This document shows, piece after piece, positions 22,062 through 32,628 of a stretch of DNA of 64,000 nt (within the stretch, counting starts at the first letter, position 1; each line of letters opens with the position of its first letter). The translations under genes and the position numbers were made by a program. Source of the DNA: Annona cherimola (taxonomy: Eukaryota; Streptophyta; Magnoliopsida; Magnoliales; Annonaceae); assembly GCA_030490835.1 (NCBI GenBank), contig CM059975.1, positions 32,706,133 to 32,770,132 of the forward strand, in the 5' to 3' direction. The notes beneath the pieces are model-generated. The model had not been told where the DNA came from. It saw only the letters and a list, made by a program, of their open reading frames with translations, and did not search any database.

Positions 22062-25000
22062 ATGTTTATCCTAAGATTCCACGAATATGAAACAGAGTTC
22101 CCTCCAGAGATGATCGAAGTCATGCACCCCCTATCAGGAGAATCTCAATGTGACTACATCTTGAGATGGATAAACTGCAGAATAATCAACCAAAAATTCG
22201 ACAAAGAAGAAATCATGGTTCATCAGTGCATCAAGTCAATGAATGGGTATTTTCCTGAAATCCCAAAAATGCAGCCATTTTTCTCAGATGTACTACGGAC
22301 ATTGGCTACAAATATTCAGGACTCTGCCTCCTGCAATATGGTGCAAGTTGAAGAGGATGTTCTCGCAATTCTTCGATCTGGTCGAATCACACCAGAAAAC
22401 AAGGGTAAAGCCCCGATACAAGAAAATCGTACTCAGCCAGAACAGCACATACCAGCCGATCATCGAAAATCCTCAGTAAGCTATGATGTCCTTGGACACT
22501 TGAAGCGACTCCCTGCTCGACTCAGTATTTACGATGCCTTGCAGTTGTCACAAGAAGCCAGGGATGCACTGGTGAGTTCTCTGACAGATGAAAATGTCCG
22601 TCTTGCTTACCTGGTCGACGCCGCTGAATGTGATGAGGTTATTTCATTCACCGATGAGGATATGTTGCTTGGAGACGTTAATCACAACCGACCCTTATAT
22701 GTTACGGGCAACCTGGGCGGTGAACTGGTCAACAGAATCATGATCGATGCCGGGTCTGCAATTAATATCCTGCCCCTTCGAACACTCAGAAGGATCAGAA
22801 TTTCTCCATCAGCGTTAAAAGACACTAGTGTGGTGATTCACGGGTTTAATCAAGGGACTCAAAAGGCCATGGGCCTGATTGAGTTGGAACTAAGCATAGA
22901 AGATTTCTGCACCGAAATCCCATGCTTCGTGATTAATGCTCCGACCTCATATAACTTGCTGTTAGGAAGGCCTTGGCTCCACAGTAATAAGATCATCGCA
23001 TCAACGGTGCATCAATGCTTCAAGTACTGCAAGGATGGAGTCGAAAAAAGAATTTTTGCTGACCATAAACCATTCACAACGGCAGAATCATTTTACTCTG
23101 ATGCTAAGTATTATGACTTGGCATCTGCTGTCAACACATCAATGAAAGCAGTTGAAGCGACCACACGCGAAGGTCAGCAGGAGGTATCTCCGGCTCCCCC
23201 CGCCCCAGTAAGCACAGACATATCCTCAAAGGGTGAGAAGATGGAAGGTCAAGGTCGTGGTCGAGGGCACGGTCATGGACGAGGAACGACAGAACCAAGG
23301 GCTCAATTTCAAACGAAATTTGAAAATATGAGTCTCGATCCAGTACATCCGCTACCACGACAACGACAGGGGGCAACCATACCACCTCCTACCAGCTATA
23401 GCAACACTGCTGCAGGATCACGGTTCTACTTGGACCTCGAAGTCCTGAAAAAGGTTGCTAAACCGCCTCGAGCCAATTCCCCTAGGTTTGAGGTGGATCT
23501 GGAAGCTCTTCGGAGATTCCGGAATCAGGCCAATGAGGAAGCCAAGTCACTTTGCTGTGAGAGTGACGGAATGGCCACTGAGGCCGCTCACCAAAATCAA
23601 AAACCTAAGGAAACGCTCGATGAGGTTTTAGCAATGCTCGTGGGGTTTAATGTATCTGCTCCATGTGTGCAGGAACCTCAAGATGAAAAATTTGCCCAAA
23701 AATATTTCATAAAGCAATATGGCAAGGTTTACGGTAGCCCTAACAAATCCTCTTGTTTGCCCACCGCTAAGCTCAAGAAATGGAATTTTCATCACTATAG
23801 CAGAGAAAGCAAGAAAATTATGGATTTGATGGGATTCTATCCCGATGAACCACATCTATCAGGCCTCGGAAGCGACATCCCTATCCCGTTATCCGAAAGG
23901 CCCCCTGGTTTTCAAAAGGGTAACAAAAGACTCGGCCTTGGGTATAAAGAAGAAGAAGACGGCAACTTCGCCACCACCTACTGTGTCTCCACAAGTGATG
24001 ACTCCAACAATGATGAAGAGGCATTAATGGAACCAGAGGATGCTCCACCTGCGATTGAGGATGGAGGACAGCCTACTATTGACGTACTTGAAGAGTTCAA
24101 TCTCGGGACTGAGGAGGACCCGAGACCCATTTTTATCGCCAAAAACCTGGCCGAAAAAGAAAAGGTGGCATTGAGGCAGCTTTTAAGTGAATTCAAAGAT
24201 GTTTTTGCTTGGGGGTATTCTGAAATGCCAGGTCTCAACCCCGCGATTACAATGCACCATCTGCATATTACGCGGGATAAAAAGCCAGTCAAGCAAGCTC
24301 CGAGAAGATTTCAACCAGAGCTCGAAGAACAAATCATCAAGGAAGTTGAAAAACTCATTGATGCTGAATTCATTCGGGAAATCAAATTTCCAAAATGGAT
24401 TTCTAGCATTGTTCCTGTCAAAAAGAAAAACGGGCAGATCCGCATTTGCGTAGACTTTCGAGATCTAAACGAAGCATGCCCTAAAGATGAATTTCCTCTT
24501 CCTTTCACTGATGTGTTAATCGACAGCACAGCTCTGTACGACACGTTCTCCTTTATGGATGGATATTCGGGATATAATCAAATCAAGATGGCTCCAGCAG
24601 ATGAAGCCGCAACAGCATTTCGAACACCGATGGGTGTCTTTTGTTACAAAGTCATGCCTTTTGGTCTTAAGAATGCTGGCGCAACTTATCAAAGGGCAAT
24701 GCAAAATATATTTCATGATATGTTACACAAACATGTCGAGTGCTATGTCGATGACCTGGTTGTAAGATCTGAAGGCCACAATAAGCATAAAGAAGATTTG
24801 AGATCGGTATTCTTACGCCTGAGAAAGTATGATCTCAAGATGAATCCTCTCAAATGCGCATTTGGAGTATCGTCTGGAAAATTCCTCGGATTCATAATCC
24901 GTCAAAGGGGAATCGAGGTTGATCCCCTCAAAACAGAAGCAATTCAAAATATGCCGCCTCCACGAAACCTCCGAGAATTAAGGAGTCTCCAAGGTCAATT

Positions 25001-27296
25001 ATCATATATCCGACGTTTCATCTCCAACTTATCCGGCCGGTGCCAGCCTTTTCACAAGTTGATGAAAAAAGATACGACTTTTCAGTGGGACGCGAAATGC
25101 CAACAGGCCTTCGAAGCCATCAAAGAATTTCTGCAAAATCCTCCTGTTTTGACAACTCCAGTAAAAGGAAAGCCGCTCATTCTCTATATCGCTGCCAGCC
25201 CGCAATCACTGGGGGCATTGCTCGCACAAGAAAATGCCCAAGGCAAAGAACAAGCCGCCTATTATCTCAGTCGACGATTATTGCAAGCTGAATGCAATTA
25301 TTCCTCGATCGAGAAAATTTGTCTAGCACTGGTTTTTGTGGCACAAAAGCTGAGACATTACTTCCTCGCGCACCAAATTATACTTATATCAAAGGCTGAT
25401 CCCCTCAAGTTCCTGATCACTAGACCAATGCTTTCAGGACGCCTAGCAAAATGGTCACTTCTGCTATCTGAGTTTGATATCAAATATGTGCCACGAAAGG
25501 CAGTAAAAGGGCAAGTATTGGCAGATTTCCTAGCAGCCCATCCTCTTGAAGAAGAATTTCCCATCTTAGAAAACCTACCTGATGAGAAGGTTTTCTACGC
25601 AAATGATGATCCAATGTGGCAAATGTATTTCGATGGCGCTTCCAAGCCATCCGGAGCCGGTGTCGGAATTGTCGTAGTCTCCCCTCATAAAGACTTATTC
25701 CCGCACTCATATTTTCTTGGAAGGAGCACAACAAATAATGAAGCTGAGTATGAGGCATTACTCATCGGCATGGAACTTCTTCTGCAATCAGATATTTTAT
25801 TTGTGCGAATATTTGGGGACTCTGAATTGGTTATCAAACAGTTAAATAATCAATACGAAGTACACCAGCCCCATTTGCGAAAATATTATGACAAAGCTCA
25901 AACTTTATTGGCAAGGTTCGAAATGGTTTCGGTTGAGCATGTTCCTCGGTCAGAAAATGTAGTTGCTGATGCATTATCAAAGTTAGCCAGTATCCTTGCT
26001 TTCAATGAGCTTGATGACATGACAGTTCGAGTACAAAGACTAGAAAATGACGAAGAGCTCCAAGTAAATCAAATTGGACGGTGTGTATCTGAGGTAACTA
26101 CAAACAATGATGACTGGCGCATCCCTATCATTAACTACCTCAAATATGGCATTGAACCAGATGATCCAAGCGCAAGGAAGTCATTGAGAAAGGCTGTTTC
26201 CCGATATACTGTGTTTCAAGACGATTTGTACCGGATTGCTTTTGATGGACTTTGGCTTCGCTGTATTGACGGAAATGATATCTGTCAAGTTCTTCAAGAG
26301 ACGCACTCCAGCGAATGCGGCGCTCACCAATCTGGACGTCGTCTTTATCATAGGATCAAAACGTTGGGCTATTATTGGCCCACAATGGTCCAAGACTCCA
26401 TCAATTTTGTGAAATCCTGTGAAGCCTGCCAAATGCATGGAGATATTTATCATATTCCTGCTTCAGTAATGTCTCCAGCACCTATCTCATGGCCCTTCTC
26501 TTGGTGGGGTTTTGATATTGTCGGTCCGATAAACCCATCATCATCTAAAGGACACTTATATATTTTAGTCGCTACGGATTATTTCTCCAAATGGGCAGAA
26601 GCTAAAGCTTACAAGAGAGTCCGAGCACAAGAGGTGGTTGAATTTATCAAGCACAAAATCATCTACCGTTATGGTGTTCCCTATCAAATCACCTCAGATA
26701 GTGGCACGCCCTATTACCCACAAGGGAATGGTCAAGCAGAGGCATTTAACAAAAATATTATTCGAATCCTCAAAAGGACCACTGTGAAAAATAAGCGTGA
26801 TTGGCACGAGAGGTTACCCGAAGCATTGTGGGCCTACAGAACCACACATCGAACTGCAACAGGAGCAACACCATATTCATTGCTCTTTGGCACGGAAGCG
26901 GTTTTACCAGTGGAAATTCAGTTAGCATCTTTGAGGGTTGCCATCCATTCTGGGTTAACCACTGAACAGCAAGCCAAACTTCGCTTCGACGAGCTCGAGG
27001 CACTAGACGAGAAACGAGTTCAAGCATGGCAACGGATCGAACTCTATCAAGCTCGAATGGTCGAAGCATACAATAAAGTCGTGAGGCATCGCTCATTCAA
27101 AAGAAGAGATTTGGTGCTAAAGCTACGCACAGAGCTTATGGCCGGGGGCAAACTTACCGGCAAATTCGAGCCTAAATGGGAAGGGCCTTACATCATTGAG
27201 AGGGTCCATGGCAATGGCACATATGAAGTTGTTAATTGCGAAAATCAAGTGAAAGCAACTGTAAATGGGAATTACTTAAAAAGATATTATCCATAA
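22062..27296 (+). CDS. pol: Third gag domain and pol: protease, RT, two RNase H, integrase
   Basis: The open frame of 1744 codons continues the upstream gag frame; its first ATG is probably not a natural start. In order it contains the rest of a third gag domain (WEEFVDMFILRF, residues 1-110), an aspartic protease (IDAGSAINILP near 228, LLLGRPWLHS near 305) and an RT (RICVDFRDLN, MPFGLKNAGATYQ, YVDD near 895). A degenerate first RNase H follows (LYIAASPQSLGALLAQ, lacking the usual Asp), then a second RNase H with apparently complete acidic residues (FDGAS, NEAEYEAL, GDSELV, VADALS; about 1190-1310). Integrase comes last, with a zinc-binding region and FDIVGP (about 1400-1745). The second RNase H marks the Tat lineage. 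In the integrase core the second Asp (SDSG) is only 14 residues from Glu (NGQAE), where 36 is normal. An in-frame loss of about 22 residues is implied. Confidence 0.9.
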   Translation: MFILRFHEYETEFPPEMIEVMHPLSGESQCDYILRWINCRIINQKFDKEEIMVHQCIKSMNGYFPEIPKMQPFFSDVLRTLATNIQDSASCNMVQVEEDVLAILRSGRITPENKGKAPIQENRTQPEQHIPADHRKSSVSYDVLGHLKRLPARLSIYDALQLSQEARDALVSSLTDENVRLAYLVDAAECDEVISFTDEDMLLGDVNHNRPLYVTGNLGGELVNRIMIDAGSAINILPLRTLRRIRISPSALKDTSVVIHGFNQGTQKAMGLIELELSIEDFCTEIPCFVINAPTSYNLLLGRPWLHSNKIIASTVHQCFKYCKDGVEKRIFADHKPFTTAESFYSDAKYYDLASAVNTSMKAVEATTREGQQEVSPAPPAPVSTDISSKGEKMEGQGRGRGHGHGRGTTEPRAQFQTKFENMSLDPVHPLPRQRQGATIPPPTSYSNTAAGSRFYLDLEVLKKVAKPPRANSPRFEVDLEALRRFRNQANEEAKSLCCESDGMATEAAHQNQKPKETLDEVLAMLVGFNVSAPCVQEPQDEKFAQKYFIKQYGKVYGSPNKSSCLPTAKLKKWNFHHYSRESKKIMDLMGFYPDEPHLSGLGSDIPIPLSERPPGFQKGNKRLGLGYKEEEDGNFATTYCVSTSDDSNNDEEALMEPEDAPPAIEDGGQPTIDVLEEFNLGTEEDPRPIFIAKNLAEKEKVALRQLLSEFKDVFAWGYSEMPGLNPAITMHHLHITRDKKPVKQAPRRFQPELEEQIIKEVEKLIDAEFIREIKFPKWISSIVPVKKKNGQIRICVDFRDLNEACPKDEFPLPFTDVLIDSTALYDTFSFMDGYSGYNQIKMAPADEAATAFRTPMGVFCYKVMPFGLKNAGATYQRAMQNIFHDMLHKHVECYVDDLVVRSEGHNKHKEDLRSVFLRLRKYDLKMNPLKCAFGVSSGKFLGFIIRQRGIEVDPLKTEAIQNMPPPRNLRELRSLQGQLSYIRRFISNLSGRCQPFHKLMKKDTTFQWDAKCQQAFEAIKEFLQNPPVLTTPVKGKPLILYIAASPQSLGALLAQENAQGKEQAAYYLSRRLLQAECNYSSIEKICLALVFVAQKLRHYFLAHQIILISKADPLKFLITRPMLSGRLAKWSLLLSEFDIKYVPRKAVKGQVLADFLAAHPLEEEFPILENLPDEKVFYANDDPMWQMYFDGASKPSGAGVGIVVVSPHKDLFPHSYFLGRSTTNNEAEYEALLIGMELLLQSDILFVRIFGDSELVIKQLNNQYEVHQPHLRKYYDKAQTLLARFEMVSVEHVPRSENVVADALSKLASILAFNELDDMTVRVQRLENDEELQVNQIGRCVSEVTTNNDDWRIPIINYLKYGIEPDDPSARKSLRKAVSRYTVFQDDLYRIAFDGLWLRCIDGNDICQVLQETHSSECGAHQSGRRLYHRIKTLGYYWPTMVQDSINFVKSCEACQMHGDIYHIPASVMSPAPISWPFSWWGFDIVGPINPSSSKGHLYILVATDYFSKWAEAKAYKRVRAQEVVEFIKHKIIYRYGVPYQITSDSGTPYYPQGNGQAEAFNKNIIRILKRTTVKNKRDWHERLPEALWAYRTTHRTATGATPYSLLFGTEAVLPVEIQLASLRVAIHSGLTTEQQAKLRFDELEALDEKRVQAWQRIELYQARMVEAYNKVVRHRSFKRRDLVLKLRTELMAGGKLTGKFEPKWEGPYIIERVHGNGTYEVVNCENQVKATVNGNYLKRYYP

Positions 27297-27311
27297 AAGT
27301 TACAAAAGGAG

Positions 27312-30300
27312 TCATACATCAAAATTTTGTAACAAAATCTCTACAGTCTCCCTTGTAGAAGAAAAGGACTCCTTCAAAACTCGGATAGAGTTCACTACAT
27401 CAGCGGGAGGAACTGTATACGCCCGCAACTCTTCGACTTTAGCCTCCATAGAAGAAATATCCCGACTCTCTGAATCAATTCTTACTTTGTAGAGGTCAAC
27501 TTCAGCCTGAAGATCGTTGGAGGTAGAAATCAACGAATTTAGTCTACTTCTATCCACAAAGATAGAAGTGACAATACGACGAACCTCGGCCTGTTTGGCT
27601 GCTATGGAAGATCGAATCTCCTCGGCAATCATCTTTTTACTTTCCATCTCCTTTGCAACCTGAAAGTTACGTTCCTTAAGTTGAGCAAGGCTATCTCTAC
27701 ATTTGGCGAGGTCGACTTCTGCAGATGCTAGATCTTCTGCAGAAACCAAGGGTCGTGCAGCAGCCTCAAGCTCGCGCCAATGGGCACGCAACTTCTCAAG
27801 TGAAAGTATAACATCACCAAAACCAGAAACGTGAAGTTGGAGCCTATCCAAGACCATGGAAAAATCTTCACAAATATCCAACGCGTCGGTGATATCATCA
27901 GGAGAATTCATGTCCCCCAAAGAAGAGATGATGCACCCCTTGAATTGTGCTATTGCGCGCCTCAAACGTTTGAGATCCCGTTGCTCTAACTGCTCCGCCC
28001 CGATCACCTTGAAAGTTGAAAAGAAATGATGCAAAGGATCCAAGAAGCGATCTTTGACATCAGGAAGCTGACGAGCCCCACTTGAGCTCGCGCCAGTGCT
28101 AGGACCGGTTGAACTAAAGTGAGGACCACTTGAGCGACTAGGACCCAAGGCTGAAAAGTATAAGTCAAGATGTCAGAACAGCGAGTTAACTAGGCGAAAA
28201 GCCAAAATACAAATACCTGGTGATATAGGAGAAACAGGCAATGGCCCTATCGGTGTCGAATTCTCCCCGCCATGAGCATCGTCATCAGATACTTCGACAA
28301 CTAAGACAGCTATCAAAAAAAAAAAATGTAAGAGGAAAAAAAAAAAAAAAAAAAAAAGGAAAAGGGGGGTTTACCTTCAAAATTCATACCCGCGCCTTCT
28401 GGGTGATTACGTGGAGCCTCCGAGCGGATTTCCCCTCCCGAACCAGACCCTGAATGAGAAGCTGCCTTCACAGGAGTATCTTGGGCTATAGAAGGAGGAG
28501 ATTGACATGCCTCGGGAGTCCGAACCCCCAGAAAATCCCTCATGAAGATGTTATCAGAAAATATAGGCCCACTATCACAAGACCGCATCGGTTGGTCAAT
28601 CTGACCCATGTTTAGATCTACATGGAAGCCCAAGAGATCACTCAGAACACGGTCGCTGGAGTTCGGTAACACAGGGGAGTTGTTCTGCACCTCGGCACGC
28701 ATTTCTTTACTCACTTCGTGGTCATTAGAAGGGTTTATGGCGACATTCGGCTCTGCTACAACGACCCCTTCCTCAGATGGTTCGGGTAGCTTGGAAATGG
28801 GGTATGACCTTTTATCAAACTCTTCTGAAGGTCTCACAGCTTCTTCTTGCGATAAGGAACCTTTCCCTTGTGAAGGATCTGAAAGTCCATCAATTGGAGA
28901 CGAATCCCTCGTTTTTCGAATTTTTCGCTTCTTACCACAAGTGTCATGCATTGTCAATGACTCTGTAGCCTCTAAGTTGGTGGGACGATTTGGAAACCAA
29001 AAGCGACTGATTGGCTTTGGCGGATATACAACCTCGGGAAGCTTGACATTGTATTCTAAAAAAAAAAAAAAAAGAAAAAAAAAAAAAAGAAAAAAGAGGG
29101 ATAGTTAAGGATAAAAGCATAAAAAAAAGGGGGGAAAAGAAAAGAGAGAAGAAACATACTCCAAGTCTCCATAGGTTTCTCGTCCTTTTTAGAAGCTGCC
29201 TTTTCAGCAGCTAACTCCCATAAAGTCTTCTTGGCTGGCTCGGTGTCACGACGAATATACTCTTTTCCTTCCGCAACCCAGTCAGTGCAGTGAAAGCTAC
29301 AACCGACGATCCCAGGGTAGGCCTTGAAGGAATCGATGTGTTGGACACAAACAGCCTCAGTCTCCTCCACGTCTGGTTCCTTGAAGCGTCTAATCCCAAA
29401 GGGCATCACCAAGCCCATTTCACCCCAACTGGTGGTCAAGTCAAGGGGTTTAAAGGCCCAAAAGCGAGATTTAGGCGCAACTTGCTCGACAACTTTCACC
29501 GCACAGATGCCATACCAATGAACATAATCTTGAGTTGCCCGGACTCGACGGTCAAACGAAGGAAATTTCAGCTCGCAGGAGAACTTAACTCCCTCAAAGC
29601 GCGAGCATACCACGAGCCAGTGAAGAGATCCGACCCCAACTTCCCTTTGATATCTCGGGATGCGAGGAAGATATGCAGGAACATCCTGATCAAAGCCGAA
29701 CTGACGAGCAAACCTGTGAGGATAATACGGCTCAACTTCAAAACGAGGACCATCCCTGAAAGCTAAGAGACCTGGTTGAAGCGACAACGCAAAGTCTTTT
29801 TCATCAAGGGTCAGTCCATCGGAAGAAGATTTTGTTGACCACTCACAGGGGGCAACCATACGAAAGAACCTCTCTTCAAAATAACCAGCTTGGATGAGGA
29901 GCCCGGTCATGTCTTCAAAATTATAGCTGGCTAAGTTACGCTTGGCAAATTTCTTCAATATCAAACCCTGAGAAGGAAACTGGGTAACTTCCTCGACTCC
30001 ATAAATCTCTGGGAAATAAAAACCAAGCCAGAGAAAATGAGCCGGGAAATAAGAAATGGTGCGCCCGGGACCTTTCTCATTATATATAATCTGATTTAAG
30101 CCCTTATAAATGTCACACAAGACTCGTGGTGCCAAAGCAAAGCGCTTGCCTTGAGCCATCTCGCAAGCCATATAAAGACATGACCATTTGACGAGACCAT
30201 AGGCCGAAGAGGAAGGACAAATGACCACAGAGATCCAAAGCCACAAAAAGAGGATAAGCTCGACCTCAGGCTGTACTTGTTGTAGGCGCTCAAGGGGAAG

Positions 30301-31491
30301 CCACATGGCGCCTTGCCCACTGGCATGAAACTCAACAATGTTAGAAGGCCAGTTGTCATTAGATACCCGTTGGTCAGAAATCCTTGAGAATAATGCCACC
30401 CAGTCTCTTGCTGTGAACTTTTCCCTCTCGGTTGTTTGATATAATTCGTCAAGAAGATCTATGACCTTTGAAGCAATCGGGTTCTTGTTGAAGGAAGAGT
30501 TTGGAGGGGTACACTCATCAAAGGGCAATCCACATACAGGGAGACCGCATATCCCCTTCAGATCCCACAAAGTAACACTCATCTCTCCAAATGGAAATAT
30601 GAAGGAGTTAGTCGCCGGTGACCAGAAGCTTACAAAGGCATTAATAATGTTGTTGTCTTTCCAAAAACCTTCTCCGGTGGCTAAGATCGCATCTTTCACA
30701 CCAGCGGCTGTAAGTACGGCTTCATGACGAGAGACCAAATGTTGTCCCCATCGATTAAAGCCCGGGATGTCACCTAAGCAGCCACGGTAGACATTAGCAC
30801 CCTCCTTGCATATAAAAGAATAGTCTTCTAATTCTTTTTGCAACCAGCGAGGAGTCTCCACGATAAAATTATGAGGATTGCCTAATGCCCTGGTCGGAAG
30901 TAGAAAGCAACCAGAAAAGGTCTTGCGGGGATCGGTCGCAGCAACACCTTTTCCAAAGATATAACCTTCTTGACAGTTCAAATGTTCAGTAAAAATCTTC
31001 TCTGGGATCATAAAGATCCGAGTAGACCGACCGTTAATGTCCTCCATAAGGTGGCAACGCATTGGGCTGAAGTGAGAGGGCCCATGTGAACATTCAAAGC
31101 ATTCACGGCTTGCTAAAGCAGGATACCACCCGAAATAAGAAGAACAGCCTCCACAAGGACGACCGAAGAAAAGATCGTACTTCTTGGCGCTCTGTGCAGT
31201 TTTCTTCTTCGGAACACGCTGCTTTTTCTTAGATGTCATCATTTCTTCGGGAGAGCTTTTCTCAGAAGATTCATTTTTCTTTGAAGAAGATTTTTGCCTT
31301 TTAAACTCCCTACGGGCATATGCAACAGCCTTACGCTTCTTAACGAGAGAAGGTGACATTGGAGGCGCCGCAATTGAAGCTACTTTGGAAAAAGGAGTCG
31401 CACTGTCCTTTGGCTCCTCAAGGAAAGAACGCTTCTTTTTCACCGCTGATTTCTCTCGTGGTGAAAGAATAGGAAATTCTGGAGAAGACAT
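27312..31491 (-). CDS. Antisense four-exon gene: plant mobile domain (PMD) protein
   Basis: Minus-strand exons are 31491-29160, 29055-28375, 28309-28217 and 28150-27312. Donors are GTATGT, GTAAAC and GTATTT; acceptors end TTTAG, GATAG and TTCAG. The phases fit at every junction, giving 3945 bp (1314 residues). The ATG at 31491 follows a TTTTTGCAGGCA acceptor, so an untranslated first exon is likely. The N-terminus is basic (KKKRS, VKKRKAVAYARREFKRQK) and has a Cys cluster (CGGC, CFEC, CH). A plant mobile domain, the aminotransferase-like domain of MAIN/MAIL1, spans about 270-620 (FVSFWSPATNSFIFPFGEMS, LWDLKGICGLPVCGLP). The last 200 residues look like coiled coil. PMD genes occur in hosts and in transposons; this one is part of the element. 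It ends 15 bp from the pol stop in convergent orientation. Its role in the element is unknown. Confidence 0.82.
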
Positions 31492-31524
31492 TGCCTGCAA
31501 AAATATATACATATACATCAGATT

Positions 31525-31566
<42 letters not shown>

Positions 31567-31955
31567 GAAGAGAAGAGAACTACCACAGGTCACAACTCTA
31601 TTACAAAAGTATGAAGTTGCTTATGCTTTAGTCCCAACAATTAAAATGCTCCTCTTAAGAACCAAGCAGTGGCCGTCAAATCTGAAATAAAAAGCCAATA
31701 GAACTCGTGAGCGGGCCATTTCAAAAAAAATTAAAAAAAAAATTAAAAAAAATAATAATAATAATAATAAATAAAATAAAATAAAATAAAATAAAATAAT
31801 AAAAATAAAAAAATAATAATAATAATAATAATAAATAAAAAAATAAAAAAATAAAATAATAAAAAAATCTCATTACGCCATAAGTCAAGAGAAGCCTGCC
31901 AGACAACATGTCAGGAATCACGCCTTTACAAGTGGCCCACGACGTCATAATTCCT
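31492..31955 (-). other. 5' region of the antisense gene and low-complexity DNA
   Basis: It holds a poly(A) tract (poly(T) on the antisense strand) at about 31527-31560, directly upstream of the acceptor. A possible untranslated exon lies higher than 31585, with a donor reading GTGGTAGTT on the minus strand. An A/T low-complexity stretch of AATAAT and AAAAT repeats follows at 31720-31866. No clear TATA box was recognised for the antisense gene. Confidence 0.45.
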
Positions 31956-31966
31956 GAGGGGGCATT
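31956..31966 (+). other. Polypurine tract of the Tat element
   Basis: GAGGGGGCATT lies directly before the 3' LTR start at 31967. A purine run at this place primes plus-strand DNA synthesis in LTR elements. Confidence 0.8.
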
Positions 31967-32092
31967 TGATGAGGTATATTTTTAGCCATGGGTCTATTAT
32001 GATAATAATAATAAAAATAAATAAATAAATAATATTAATAATAAATAAATAAAAATGGGAGATTTATTATGGAATCTCAGATAGCTAAAGAC

Positions 32093-32130
<38 letters not shown>

Positions 32131-32584
32131 CCCAACAATATTCTTGTGAAGCTTTCGCATTTCTAATATGTTGCGCAGGCACAGGGAGTAAAAATATAAA
32201 TGTATATATATATATATTTACGGAAACCTGAGCCCAATGATATTAGTTCAAGCACATGATGAAACATACAAGGCCCGTAAAATTCTCAGCCACTTAAAAA
32301 GAACAGAGCTGAGAAATACTTATAAAATGGCCAAGAGACTGTTGCCCGCTTAAACCCGCGGAATTAGACTACAATGGATCAAAAGGGCTGCAGGTGTCAG
32401 AGATATAGGCATAGCCAATGAGAATGGAAAGCTCGGCGGGAGCACTTTACATAGAATTAGAAGTCCCTGACAAAGCATAATTGGTACGCAACAAAAATGT
32501 ACAAATTTCAATTCAAAATTGTGCTCATCCAATAACAGCATATCATTGATATAATTTTTCATTGGTAAAAAAAAAAAAAATATA

Positions 32585-32628
<44 letters not shown>

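Noticed and set aside
28608..29108. Plus-strand open frame of 166 codons
   Set aside because: It is the antisense shadow of exon 2 of the PMD gene, whose exon phases fit on the minus strand.
27312..31491. Antisense ORF as an env gene
   Set aside because: No signal peptide or membrane segment typical of envelope proteins. The domain is PMD and the gene is on the opposite strand.
31527..31560. Long poly(A) run as the tail of a retroposed gene copy
   Set aside because: On the antisense strand it is a poly(T) tract just before a splice acceptor, and similar tracts precede the other acceptors of the same gene.
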